Positions 48,403 to 59,445 of a stretch of 64,000 bases of DNA are shown in pieces. The translations under genes and the position numbers were made by a program. The notes below the pieces were generated by a model that worked only from the letters and a program-made list of their open reading frames with translations, was not told the DNA's origin and ran no database searches. The DNA lies in contig VZSF01003924.1 of NCBI GenBank assembly GCA_013398295.1, positions 62,001 through 126,000 on the forward strand, given 5' to 3'. Source of the stretch: Chionis minor. Taxonomy: Eukaryota > Chordata > Aves > Charadriiformes > Chionididae. Numbering within the stretch: the first letter of the stretch is position 1; the number at the start of each line of letters is the position of its first letter.

Positions 48403-51400
48403 TGAAACCCAGGCGTGTTTGGGGTATTGGAAAAATGTGCTGAAGACATTGGGACCAGAAAGTAAGTGGGGAAACACATTAAGGGGTCTTCCAGGATTCA
48501 AGGTGGCGATACTCGAAAATGCCTTCTCTGTAAAGTGATTCACTCCTCACTTTTTTTTTTAAAAATGTAGAATTTGAATTAAAACTAAGAATTTAGCAGA
48601 TGATACAACAGGTAATCAATTTGTCTACCAAAAGAAGGAAAGAAAGTATTTATTTTGAACAGGAATACCTTTAAAATTCAGAAGACCTTGTATCTTTTAT
48701 TTTAGCACTGCTAATATAGTTTATCTTATCTGTAAATAGCATGATCTGTTTAAATATTTTTTTTTCCTAAATTAGAAGCCACTTTAGAAAACGTTGTAAG
48801 CTGTAAAGTACACATGGAGCACTCTTCCTTATCTGTCATTGAAGTTCAGCCATTTTCTGCTTTGCTTGCAACATACAGGAACAAAATGTATCCTTGGGGG
48901 GAAAAAAGAGAATTGAGCTCTATGTGGGTAAAATTACCATTGAAACCTTTAAGCTACAGTGTAACCCCCTTAAAGGCGTTTGAGCAGTACTGTAATTTAT
49001 GATACTGTTGGCCAAGCCCATCAGTTTTTCTGCCCGATGCCATAGTTTACCATTTGTTTCTTCGTCATAGTTCTGAGCAGTCTTCTAAGCTGCTAATGAG
49101 GTTAAACACCTTTTAAAAGACATTGAGGGAGAAAACGGCTTCTGACTTCGATATTTTTGTGTTAATGCATGTGTTATGCGAGATATATTTGTGCAGTTTT
49201 GATATCTCTGTACTTGCACCATCCAAAATGAAATCGTTTGTCTCTTGGCGTATTTTTGGGAAACCAGACAGGGAGACTGTCTGCATCATGAGTGGGAGAA
49301 GTAAGTGAGTCACAGTTCTCTTTATGAGGAGCTTTGTTTCATTCAAATCCCACTTGCCAAGATGCTGACACTAAATTTGAGTCATCAGCAGTAAACAAGT
49401 CATACAGAAAATTAAATCTTTAGAGGACAGAAAATCATGGGCAAAGGAAAGGCACTCACCGGCGAGCTCTGGGTTAGTCTGCGTTTGAGAGGAGTTATTG
49501 ATTGCATTATTTCCTGTGGTGGATTTTTCCGTAAGTGCCTTAAACTAATTCAAAGCCCCAGTCTGAAATTTCATTTTGAAACATGCATGTGTAGTGAAAA
49601 CCAGCAGCATCAGTCAGGCTTCGAGATCACGGAACACGAAATTGAGTTTTCACCGCACTCAACAAGGTGATTGTAGTCCCTGGTTTTATCATTAGCTTTT
49701 CACCTGTGCTGTGTCCTAAAAGACTGAGATTGGTAAGTAGTACTGGCATCCTTCAGAAAAAAGGAAAGGTTTGGTGAAATTCATCTTGTGTTGGGCTTGA
49801 TTTATTCCCCACCCTCCCCATAATGCAATTATCTTTTGCTTGAATAAATTTACTTCATATATCATGGTAGCAGTCCATCAGGATGGAACATGTTTGTCTT
49901 CAGGAAGTGATAATAGATCAGCTAATATATATTTCAACTGAAAGGGAAACTTATACTATATCGACTTCAGGCGTTTTACTTCACAAAAGTAGCACAGCAC
50001 CTTATTTGCCTGTGGTACCAGTGTTTCTAACCACTCTTAGCTTTTAAAGTTTAAATGCTTTAAAGAGGGGTGGTATTATACAGATAGTTTTCATGTGGAA
50101 GTATTTTCACATTTAATGCCCTCCCACCAACAAAATGCTAAATAGCCAATATCTTGCTGATTACCTAAAACGTGCCTTTTCATTATTTTCATTTTAAGGT
50201 GTAATTCCATGAGCAGTCTAGGACATGACATAAATGGATGGAGCTGAGTCATGGAGGGGCCAGGAAAGGGCGTAGGATAATGGGAACAATTTCACAAATT
50301 ATGGACATTTCTTACTCCTCAAAATGTCTGGTAGGACGTGGAGTGGGATCCCAAGGGGCTCTCTGTTACCTAGAGTTCCTTCTCTTGCGACGAGTGCGCG
50401 CTGCAGTTGCGCTGCTCCGACCCACCTCCTGGCTTTGTCCCATTGTCTTTGTAAAGAGGCGGAAATCCAACACTGTTGAAGGAAAGAGAAAAATACATTA
50501 AATTTTCAAAGAAAATGGAGGTTATAATGCCAGCAGTAGCAGTTGTGGTGAGCGTAGTCAAATGAACTTACACTACGGCGCGGCTCTGCTAAATATAGCT
50601 CCAAAATACTTGTTGTCTGTGAGCGCCCATGTAGGCGAGCATTGCCATCTGCAACTCGGGAAGCTGCAGAAACAGGGGCACAAATCCCAAATAAAGAGGT
50701 GGGAATAGGGATATGGAGTGCCAGAGCCCTGCTCCTGTACTCACTCAGCCGGGCAACCTTCTCCCTTGGAGGGCTGGATGGTCTCTCGTTTGTACTGTCC
50801 TGTTCATGGCCAAAGTGGCATTTTCCTTCCTGTGCCCGAAGAGACTCTGGAGGAGTCTGCATGCCTGTTGTTCAGGAATCCATGACAGTCAATTTTAAGT
50901 ATGGACAGGGAAAAATTCAGGGTGAAACTTGCTCACTGATGGTGAGTTCAGATCTCAGGCTTGTGCTTTGCTCTCCCCTGCTGACCCTCGGATGATGTAC
51001 CCGCCAGGGTGTACGTCTGTGCTCCTCCGATGGTGGAAACCTGTCAAATCCCCAGTGGAGTGAGGAGGAAAAGAGCAACATGTCCAGAGGAAAAAACCCT
51101 GGAGAATGCTGATGCAAACAGGAGGCTGAAATTCTTGGGTGTGGTGAAGTAAATGCAGCCTGGGAGGAAGGGAGTGTGGAGGAGGAGGAGGAAAAGGGCC
51201 TGGGGACCAGCTGTGGGATGAAGCTGAGAAGTAGTGGAGCAGGGCAGAGTGCTTGGGAGCAGAGCCATGGCCAGGGAATGGGGCGAGAGCCAAGGAAGGA
51301 GACAGGCAGGCAGAGCAGAGGGCTGCAGGGAGCTCCTAAGTGGAGGTGCCACCTTTCAGCCACCCGGCAGTATGTGCTGGTGCCTTGTCCCAGGGAGACC

Positions 51401-53834
51401 CATCCCCAGAGCTCCCTGCAGCCATGTGTTTCTTCTGCGCCTTCACCTCCTTAGTGCTGGAGTCTTTTCATCATCCCTCCATCCATGGCCTGGGCTTTCT
51501 CCTATGATCCCCTGCCGCCTTGTCCCCTGCTGATCCCGGCGTGCCTCCCAGAGCCGTTCTGTGCAGCGTTGCGACGTGGCTCGGAAGTGCCACATGGAAG
51601 GAGGCAAAGCTGTCACAAGAAGAAAGCTAGACAGTGACGCAACGAGGAGATCTGGATGTGCAGGGGCTTTGAAGGTTTCGTTCATGTAGCACGCACTGTC
51701 TGCTCAGATGACATTGTGGGTGACACCCTTTTCCCTTCTGCCTTTGGAGGTGGACTTTGAATGCACACGGCAAAGTCCTGAGAGTCTCCTGGCTTTTCAA
51801 GAGAAAAAGGGTTAATGAGAAATGGAAAGGTAGAATAAATCCTGTATTCTCACGGCAAGGAAGTATAGTCCATGTAATCCTGTTGATACTCTCCAAAAGC
51901 CAAGCCTAAATTCAGTATTGTGTTGTGGAATAACATGAGCTGGATGGACCTGATTGAAAAGGATTTGTTCCTCATATGATATTTGTAAAATTATTGCATT
52001 AATTCGCAGAGGAATGAAGGACGTAGATCAAAGGTCTTAATATGGTGTTTAAAAAACTGAGTGAATGGTAACTGATGATAAGAGCGGAGTTTAAACTCAC
52101 TTAGCTTTCGGTGAGCTGTCTTTAGTATATATTAGGATTTTACACAGTGAGTTCATCATCTCTTTGAAATGCAGTAGTTTTGCATATATCACAATAATAT
52201 TTTTATGGTAACTCAGTTATTGTTTATATTCTGAAGTCAGTCTACCTGAAAAAAAAAACGTATTAATACAAATATAATTAATCCTGATAAGTAAAGTGGT
52301 TTTGTGTACTTCTCCAGACTACCATTGACTTCCACCTCAGAATGGTAATACTGATACTGCAGTGAAAATTTTGGTGATTTTATATTTTGCTTTTACATGT
52401 TTGGTTTTTTTAGATTTGGTTAGTAGGGTAACGATGGACATGATTATAGAAAGATGAGTGATAATTCTAAACAAGTTTGCTGTTTGTTCCTGGAAGTTGA
52501 AATATTTTTTTTATATTAAGTTGTCTCAAAAAAATCATTGGTGATTTTTATGGTGGCAACAGTGGGCTGGGGAATGTGTCACCATTGTTCCTTCCCAGAA
52601 TAATTCCTTTACATGGTGAACTTCAAAAGAATGAGGCTGGATACTGATTGGAATGAAAATTTATTACTGACAGGAGATAAGGCTTGATAGTTATCTTTCC
52701 CAATTTGGTGTTGAAGAAATTGCTTGTCCACTGCATTTCTTTCCATTAAGGACACTATAGGTTTAGAAACCAGCAGAAGAAACTTGTATTGCAGGAACGG
52801 GTGCAGGTTCCTTGAACAATGTCTAGAATGTATAGTTTTCAATATCAATTTACGTGTGTCTTTACTACCACGTGTGTAGATGAGTAACCAATAGTTAAGC
52901 ATCTGTTGTTTGTAGTTTCATATTTAAAATGGCATTGCCAGTTTGCACATACCACACTGCAGCTGTGGTTCGCTGTAGGATATCTCCTTCAAGAGCAATA
53001 GTAAACTAATAAAATCAAATTTTTACTCAAATTAAGGTGTGTCTGAAATACATAAGAATTTGGTATTGATGAGCACAGGAAATCAATGGTGATGTGTTTA
53101 GCAAAACTTTAAAAGAAAAATTCATTCTATTTTATAGTTTTCAAGTGGAAATACACATATTTTTTTCATTAAAACAATTTAATGAAGGAGTATCTATAGT
53201 TACTGTCTGGTTTGTGAGAAGCTGATGGTTACAGTGGAGAGGGAGCTTGTTTCACTGGTTTGAACACATGCCGGAAGTATTCAAAATGGGAAGAAATGTA
53301 CTTGAAGAGTCAGTGGGTTTGAACTTTAAAAGCTTAGGTCTTCTTGCCAAGTCTGCCACTTCTTCCCGGGGTAAATATGGGACAGTTATCATTTGAAGTG
53401 TTTCACTCTCACTTTCCTCATTTAAAACCACAGATATTTTAGTTGACTTATTTTGTAGAGATAAGGCCGTGAAGAGGATAGGTGTTATTTTAAGCACTGT
53501 TTTTTAACCAGGGGCAAGAGGTTGGCTCAGGACACTGGCAAAGAGGGTTGGAGAATTTTGCCTCCTTATAGCTTATTGGAACCGTTGCCAAGAAAAGGTC
53601 TTTCATCAAGGAGCAACATTTGAAGGTGTTTTCATGTAGTTATTGATTTAAGACCAAGCCACAGGAAGCTCTCTCTGTGCATTGGTGCTATTTTAGCATC
53701 CATTTACCAGAGTGGCTGGGATGGAGTTCCTCTTGGCAAATGGTCACCTTAGGTGAAGACTGAACGTAGGGATGGAAGGACATGAACAGACACGTGTTAC
53801 TGTATCTAGCTGAAGATTACGGCCAAAGCTCCAC

Positions 53835-53849
53835 TTTTTTTTTTTTTTT
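53835..53849 (+). repeat. Poly(T) tract, 15 bases
   Basis: A homopolymer between CTCCAC and GGTGG. No associated element was seen. Confidence 0.85.
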
Positions 53850-54041
53850 GGTGGTTTGTGCCCTCCTAAGCCCTCAACTTTTTACAAACACACAAGTCCA
53901 GTATTGCAACGCAACTGTAACTGCATGTTGAGTCTCACAATAGCAGATATGCCTATTGAAAGGGAAGGGAACATGGTATTATTTCAAAAATCTTATAATT
54001 GTAAACCTAACACTCTTTTTAGCATCTGAAGTAGAATCCTC

Positions 54042-54184
54042 AAATCATAGAATGGTTTAAGTTGGAAGGGACCTTAAAGATCAGCTAGTCCCAACCCTCC
54101 AGCCATGGCCAGGGAGACTTTTCACTAGATCAGGTTGCTCAAATCCTCATCCAGCCTGGCCTTGAACACCTCCAGGGATGGGGC
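54042..54184 (-). mobile_element. CR1 LINE 3'-end fragment, minus strand
   Basis: Starts with the reverse complement of the CR1 tail, AAATCATAGAATGG, then TTTAAGTTGGAAGGGACCTT, AAAGATCAGCTAGTCCCAAC, AGATCAGGTTGCTC, CATCCAGCCTGGCC and ACACCTCCAGGGATGGGGCA. It is about 143 bp, 5'-truncated, and lies 958 bp before the DIP2C exon. Confidence 0.95.
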
Positions 54185-54205
54185 AAGTAGCTTGTACTGA
54201 ATTTA

Positions 54206-54243
54206 ATACATATGTGTATGTGTGTGCACATGTGTTCACACAT
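54206..54243 (+). repeat. TG/CA-rich stretch with dyad symmetry
   Basis: ATATGTGTATGTGTGTGCAC is followed by ATGTGTTCACACAT. It is a short alternating purine-pyrimidine stretch directly after the CR1 fragment. Confidence 0.6.
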
Positions 54244-55114
54244 TTGGAAAGAAGAAGCTGGATATTTGTATCATATTTGAACAATTATTGGAACTATTAA
54301 AAGTAGATCTAGAGTTCCAGAGCCAGGACTGTATGCAACTTCAGTGCCAAACATCTCCTGAACTCTAATATGACTAAAAGTATATGTTTTGTTCAACATA
54401 TTTCATTATGCATTACTTTCTTTTTGTAAACTTTTACAGAAAACTATTTTTTTATCCTTACATTAAAAAAAGTTACCTGAGGAAACTGCAGACACAGTGG
54501 AGGGTCATATTAATTGAATTTAAGAAATTCAAACATTTGTCTTCAAAAATTTTTTTTTGAGATTTAATTGGAATGTCAGACAAAGAATCTTCATGGTACT
54601 ATTTTGTAGTGGATCTGTGGTAGATTTGTTTTGGTTTGGGTTTGCTCCTCTCAGTACTGCTTAGAAATCCACTAAAACATTTATATTGCAGAAATGATAG
54701 AGCAGCAGTTTCAAGTCTTTTGTGCCTTACATGCTTGGTTAGGAAAAATCCCATTAATGATAGAAAAAGCTAATCAGTGATGTGTTTTGCCAGCCACCAC
54801 AGGCCCACACACTCTATATAATCCATTGTTTATTAACCTAATGAAGGTCATTGTAGCTTTTGAAAGCTTGTGTGACAGCATCTCAAAATGGTTCTAAAAC
54901 TGTGTTCCGCTGGACTCCAGTGTTGGAATAAATCAAGGCTGGGTATTTACTTGTCGGGATGGCTCTGGCGTAAATGAGGTTTTTCTGGGTGAAATGATCA
55001 TACTGTGCTTTTCATTTGTTCATTATAATTGTCAAGACAGACAAACAGAGCGGTGATGTCTAAGCTGATGGTGCTGCCATTAAGCAGTTAGACACTGTCT
55101 TTATCCACATCTTA
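54244..55114. other. Unique intron immediately before the exon
   Basis: Ordinary AT-leaning sequence between the CR1 fragment and the splice acceptor tract. Nothing specific was recognised. Confidence 0.5.
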
Positions 55115-55141
55115 TTGATTTTCCTTTTCTTTTCTTGGCAG
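55115..55141 (+). other. 3' splice site of the DIP2C exon
   Basis: A pyrimidine-rich stretch (TTGATTTTCCTTTTCTTTTC) is followed by TTGGCAG, with the acceptor AG at 55140-55141. The reading frame of the DIP2 peptide begins directly after it. It is a strong vertebrate acceptor and fixes the left edge of the exon. Confidence 0.88.
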
Positions 55142-55213
55142 GTGACATCACACAGAAGGGATATGAGAAGAAGAGATCAAAATTAATTGGGGCCTACCTG
55201 CCACAGCCTCCCG
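55142..55213 (+). CDS. DIP2C: DIP2C internal coding exon (probably exon 2), 72 nt
   Basis: This exon encodes a short part of a DIP2-family protein. DIP2 proteins have an N-terminal DMAP1-binding domain followed by two AMP-binding (acyl-CoA-synthetase-like) domains; the family is linked to fatty-acid/lipid metabolism and neuronal development. The exon starts with GT, the last two bases of a split Gly codon, then reads DITQKGYEKK, RSK and LIGAYLPQPP with no stop, and ends with the first base (G) of the next split codon. From memory of the family, GDITQKGYEKK is shared by DIP2A, B and C, while the LIGAYLPQPP continuation fits DIP2C; DIP2A and DIP2B differ there. This corresponds to about residues 29-53 of a protein of roughly 1,550 residues, inside the DMAP1-binding domain. 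The length is a multiple of three and both flanking introns are phase 1. There is no ATG because it is internal. Exon 1 and later exons are outside the window. The paralogue assignment is less certain than the family. Confidence 0.9.
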
Positions 55214-55219
55214 GTACGT
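55214..55219 (+). other. 5' splice site of the DIP2C exon
   Basis: GTACGT follows CCTCCCG. It is a usable donor with GT at +1/+2 and G at +5. It ends the DIP2-like peptide in phase 1, matching the phase of the acceptor side. A second GT, four bases on (55218), would extend the exon by four bases and shift the frame, so it is less likely. Confidence 0.85.
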
Positions 55220-57515
55220 GTATCTGTGCTTGCAATATATGAAGATGTCAAGCTTACTGATAGTTGCCACAGTAAAAATATGCATCCCTGAAGAAATATC
55301 TGTGGCACAAACAAAGCTATTGTTATGCAGAAAAAGCTTATTCCATCCATTTTATGTATATTTTTATATATATGTCCTCTTTGATGTGTGTGTACATTTT
55401 TTACATACATTGTGGGTTTGGCAGTCATGTCTAGAAAATAAAATCAGCCTAGGCTCATTACAGAGGCATTTTTTGTTGGAGGTAATGCAGAAATACAGAG
55501 GAAAACGTGATGTCCAAACTCATTAAGACCTCAGCCAAGTAAAGCTTTCTGAACAGAGATATACACAAGAGTGGAAGAGAACCTTGGAGCTTTGTACCTT
55601 CCTCTATTTCTGGTTTTCCTATCCAAATCTCCCTTTTGAAGACACTAGAGACACCTGCAGCACTCCTAGAGTTCAGTTTGTCCTATAATGTCTGGGCAAC
55701 CAATCCTTTATAGATACCTGGCCTCAGTGTTGAGGGGTGGGTTGCATGTACTTGTCCAAAGTATTTTCAAACTAAATTCAATAATGTTCTGCTTCATTGA
55801 AATTATTTCATATATATATATATAGGTAAAAATAAATAAGAACTCTTCAGAGTCCTTCCACTCTTCTGAGGCACTGGATCATGAAGTTGAATATATAGTT
55901 GTAGGTATTGGTGTAGGCCTCCATTTCCTGTTGGCCTCAGAGGAGCGTGCCCCACATGCTCATGGCATCTTGCTCACCTTATGGAGTCTCTACTTGGGCT
56001 TGGCTGTCCTCTGAGCCTGGTTTTTGTTGCAGGGCTGGGAGCTAGTTTCTCCTTCTTTTCCAAAATCCTGCCTTTATGATGAAGTTGATGGTTTTCTATT
56101 TAGACTGCTTATGTATGGAGGCTCTGCCCTGTTGTCTCTTCTTTGGATATATGTATGTATTGGCTAGCTCCGTAGCAGAATGGTGTTTTTGTGCCTTTGG
56201 ATTTCACTTGGTCTGCTCCACTGGTGGGAACTCCACAAAAGACATCAGTGTTACGGACACCTCCATTTTCTGAGGTGATAGAGCCTGATTTGAAGGTGTC
56301 TGTGACATTTCCTAAACGTTGGAGCCATTAGAGAATGAAACAAATCAAATCAACGGGATTACAATACCAGAGGTGCAGTTATTAAATTCCTGGGTATTTA
56401 TTGGTCTGACGAGACGGTCAGACATACAATAGTCTTCGCAGTGTGTTCCCATGAGACCTGCTTAGTTTTGCTGAGTTGTGGAGAGATTGTTGCCTCACAG
56501 TAATCCTCACCACAGCAGTGTGGTTGGTACTGGTATTTGTTTATACAATTAGTTGTACCTTTTTTTTTCTTCACACAAGAAAACAACGGCTTCTCTCCGG
56601 AAAGGTCATGGTCTTCTGATCAAATTGTATCCTTGGCTGAAAGTGCTGGAGATTCATCATACATGTAATGATGAAAGAGAGAAGGTAGAGAACCCTCTGA
56701 GGTTTATCTTTCAAGGTCTTTGTTGTGATATTTAAGTTCTGCAGTGTAGGGAGAAGCAGAGGGACCTCTGTAAGCTAGTCCATTCAATAATTTGAAGAGG
56801 TCATGGTTGAGAATGTAGCTGATTTAGTGCTGTTTTAAAGATGGGAAGGAACAGAGTGAGTGTTTTCTGCTCTACTACTTCCCATAAAATCCTGCACTGG
56901 GGATGTGGGGTATGGATGAGTGGAAGAAGATGATAACAAGATGAAGAGGAAAAGTATTGCAATATTGTCCACTGTTTTCTTGTCCATACATCAAGTTCAA
57001 TCATTTAGCTGATGGCTAAATGAATTATTTTGTTATAGTGGAAGATACTGCTTCTACTGTATTAAAGTGTTTTCCTCCAGAAACTGATACTATTTGTGCT
57101 TGGGTCTTTGCTGTCTTTGTACTTTTTGTTTGTTTTGTTGTGTTACCTATTGGACAAAACTTGAAACAGTGCCATTTGATACTCTCCTTCTGAGACTTTG
57201 CTCATCCGAATGGCTTGAGGTCCCTGCTCACTAGGAAGGGGGAGATGAATCCTTTCCAAGAAGAAATAAGATAACAAAACAGATGCTGCCTTTTGAAAGC
57301 CTATGTTCGTATCTGAACAATCGCATACATGACTAATTTGTCAGTTGTTTCTTTTGTTGTAGTCTGTTTTGATGGGGAACTGCAAGAATTTGTTAGCTTT
57401 GGTGGTCTTGAGTCTTGCTGTTAAAAGGGAGTAGACGTTTTAAAGATATTTTAAAACAGTATGGAAATGGACATGGCTCTTTTGCTGGGATTGGAGGCAT
57501 CGGGGAAGGGCAGGG
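55220..57515. other. Unique intron 2 DNA after the exon
   Basis: No further exon, CR1 or RNA gene is recognised. It is AT-leaning with a short TA repeat and scattered short open frames. Confidence 0.5.
55814..55825 (+). repeat. Short TA microsatellite
   Basis: An ATATATATATAT run of about six units inside otherwise AT-rich intron 2. Confidence 0.7.
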
Positions 57516-57519
57516 ATTT

Positions 57520-57970
57520 GCATTCTCTCACGACGTTCAACAAACTAAAGGAAATCCAAAGGCAGTTCCCCTCTGTTGGGACACCCAGTCCTCTCGCTGC
57601 ACCTTTGCTAACATTACTAACGCCCATGTTGGCAGAGTGGAACATTGACCCGCCTCGGCTCCGTGAGTGTCCTGTGGTGTCTGTGCGTGCGTGTGCGTGT
57701 GTGCTCTACTGCATGGGGGCAGCAGCTCCATTCGTTGCTGTAACAAATGTAAAAAAACTAAACGTGAATTAATTAGTTTTTTTCAACTTGTTACAGCAGC
57801 GAATGGAGCTGCCGCGGTACGGTGTAGACTGCAACACAGTGAAGGAGCTGCCAGAAGAATGCTCCGCACTGCCAACATTGGTGTCTGTGACATCCGGGAA
57901 GCGGCCGCTAGAGAGAGAGCAGCCAGCACGGCAGGAAACCGGCCTCTCTTTTATTTTCGTTTTGGTGAGC
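57520..57970. repeat. Long imperfect inverted repeat of unknown family
   Basis: The two inner arms, 57722-57761 and 57773-57812, are reverse complements at 36 of 40 positions by my alignment, separated by 11 bases (ACGTGAATTAA). Outward, weaker similarity continues to about 57520 on the left and 57970 on the right. Read outward from the centre, both arms can be translated into related peptides fitting M[LF][RH][TS]AN[IM]GV[CS][DN][IV]. The right arm does so on the + strand from 57859, the left on the minus strand from 57645. A TGTGCG microsatellite at 57682-57703 accounts for the longer left spacer. This looks like two head-to-head copies of a mobile or duplicated sequence, or one palindromic element. 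I cannot name the family. Confidence 0.7.
57682..57703 (+). repeat. TGTGCG-type microsatellite
   Basis: TGTGCGTGCGTGTGCGTGTG, an alternating purine-pyrimidine repeat inside the left arm of the inverted repeat. It can adopt Z-DNA in principle. Confidence 0.8.
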
Positions 57971-58827
57971 ACAATGAATGTATCTTTTCCAGTCCATATC
58001 TGTCTGTAACTGTGCCTCATCTGGAAGCCTCTGGTAGACACCTACATCAGCATGATAGACCAGGAGCTACCAGTGACAAGGCAGGACAAGCAAAGGACAG
58101 CATCTGGAAGGCCGTTACTGACTTTTATCTGCCTAAGAGTGAATTGATGGGAAGGGAGAAGGAATACTCCTTCTTGGTAACATTTGAACATGTTAAGGTC
58201 TCTCTAGCTTCGATACTGTGGATACTTTGGAGGAGGTTTCGTACAATAAGCTGGCAAAACACAGGAAGGCATGTGTTTCTAATTGCCTTTTTGGCACTGC
58301 CTTTCTACAGAACTCCGGACAAGTCCGAGCCCACCAGAATCCGGAGGAAGCTGTAAAAATCTAAACACCCCTAATTCTGTGCTATTTTCAAGTAGAGCTC
58401 TCCGCCTGAGCTGCACTTGCACCCAAACCGTTCGGAAGCAGACTGACTTTTGGGAACGGGCATCAGGCTGGTAGAGCAGACTGGAGGGAGACCATTCTGC
58501 AGGGCTACGTGTCTGCAGTGTGGACAGGCAAGGCATGGCCCCAGCCGTAGCTGTGTACGTCCTGCCTTCTGGGGGTGACCTGTGGCTGATGGCAGGCAGT
58601 CTGCTCCTACTGCCTGGGTTTGTGGTGAGGCAGCAGAGGATTCAAAGCCCTTCCAAGACACCAGCTTTTCTCTTGCCAACCATGTGGGCACATGGAGGAC
58701 ATCACACTCTTGCCTGTGTGCTTGTCCACGCTCCCACAAGGCAGTCCAGATGTGGTGTAAGAGATGACTAGAGACAAGACTGGATTTGCAGTTCTGTCAT
58801 GGTAACACATACCTGTAAAAAGATGGT

Positions 58828-58869
58828 CCCTTTGAAAAACCCTTTCAAACCCTTTGAAAAACCCTTTGG
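58828..58869 (+). repeat. Two copies of a 22-bp unit
   Basis: CCCTTTGAAAAACCCTTTCA(AA) at 58828 is followed directly by CCCTTTGAAAAACCCTTTGG at 58850. Each unit is itself two CCCTTT half-units, so it looks like stepwise duplication of an 11-12-bp motif. Confidence 0.85.
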
Positions 58870-58954
58870 CTCATTTTTGAACCAATTTACTATAATACTG
58901 TAGAGGAGATCCATATTGGATTCTGACTCTGTTGTTTGTATTTCTCCTCCTATG

Positions 58955-59445
58955 TAGAATCCTAGAATGTTTTGGGTTGGAAGGGACCTTAAAGATCATC
59001 TAGTTCCAACCTCCTGCCATGGGCAGGGACACCTCCCACTAGACCAGGTTGTTCAAAGCCCCATCCAACCTGGCCTAGAACACTTCCAGGGATGGGGTCT
59101 CCACAGCTTCCCTGGACAACCTGGTCTCACCACCCTCACAGTAAAGAATTTCTTCCTAATATCTAATCTAAATCTCCCTTCTTTCAGTTTAAAACTGTTA
59201 TGCCTCGTCCTATCCCTATACTCCCTGATAAAGAGTTCCTCCCCATCTTTCCTGTAAGCCTCCTTTAGGTACTGGAAGGCGGTCTAATGTCTCCCCAGAG
59301 TCTTCTCTTCTGCAGGCTGAACAACCCCACCTCTCTCAGCCTGTCTTCATAGGAGAGGTGCTCTAACCCTCACATGATCTTTGTGGCCCTCCTCTGGACT
59401 CACTGCGACAGGTCCATCTCCTTCTGGAGCTGCTCCAAGTCAAGT
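58955..59445 (-). mobile_element. CR1 LINE 3' fragment, minus strand (longest copy)
   Basis: On the + strand it starts with the reverse-complemented tail AGAATCCTAGAATG, then GGTTGGAAGGGACCTTAAAG, GCCATGGGCAGGGACACCTC, AGACCAGGTTGTTCAAAGCC, GTAAAGAATTTCTTCCTAAT, GCAGGCTGAACAACCCCACC, CTCTCAGCCTGTCTTCATAG and GTGGCCCTCCTCTGGACTCA. About 490 bp are kept. It belongs to the same general subfamily as the copies at 10.0 and 15.9 kb but in the opposite direction. An open frame at 58967-59257 is a shadow of this repeat. Confidence 0.96.

Larger units (their letters stand above)
35170..54041. other. 19 kb of unique intron, few repeats
   Basis: There is no CR1 or exon recognised. It holds several short tandem duplications (39293, 41006, 47091), AT-rich and homopolymer tracts (36844, 38245, 48345, 53835), a CCT repeat (47439) and a CpG-rich patch (48108). 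A GC/purine-rich stretch at about 51150-51560 has overlapping open frames on both strands without family character. The rest is ordinary AT-leaning intron. Confidence 0.55.
1..55141 (+). other. DIP2C: DIP2C intron 1, 3' part (partial)
   Basis: The sequence left of the exon carries no other exon I can recognise, and no sequence encoding the start of a DIP2 protein. It consists of unique AT-leaning DNA, a few CR1 fragments, homopolymer tracts and short GC-rich patches. The first intron of DIP2 genes is known to be very long in vertebrates, which fits at least 55 kb here. That this is all one intron is an inference from the exon and its strand. An alternative first exon or a noncoding transcript inside it cannot be excluded. 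Confidence 0.75.

Noticed and set aside
50917..51533. Cluster of open frames over a GGA-rich stretch
   Set aside because: Compositional effect of a purine-rich + strand. Frames on both strands are open together, which is not expected of a real gene.
55183..55428. 81-codon minus-strand frame overlapping the exon region
   Set aside because: It overlaps the DIP2C exon on the opposite strand and has no family signal. The exon on the + strand explains the conserved sequence.
57722..57812. Hairpin as a microRNA precursor
   Set aside because: The arm length and near-perfect pairing could suit a small-RNA hairpin, but the similarity extends far outside the hairpin and the arms look like two copies of a longer element. 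I do not call an RNA gene without small-RNA reads.
58967..59257. 96-codon + strand frame
   Set aside because: It lies entirely within a minus-strand CR1 copy and is non-coding repeat sequence.
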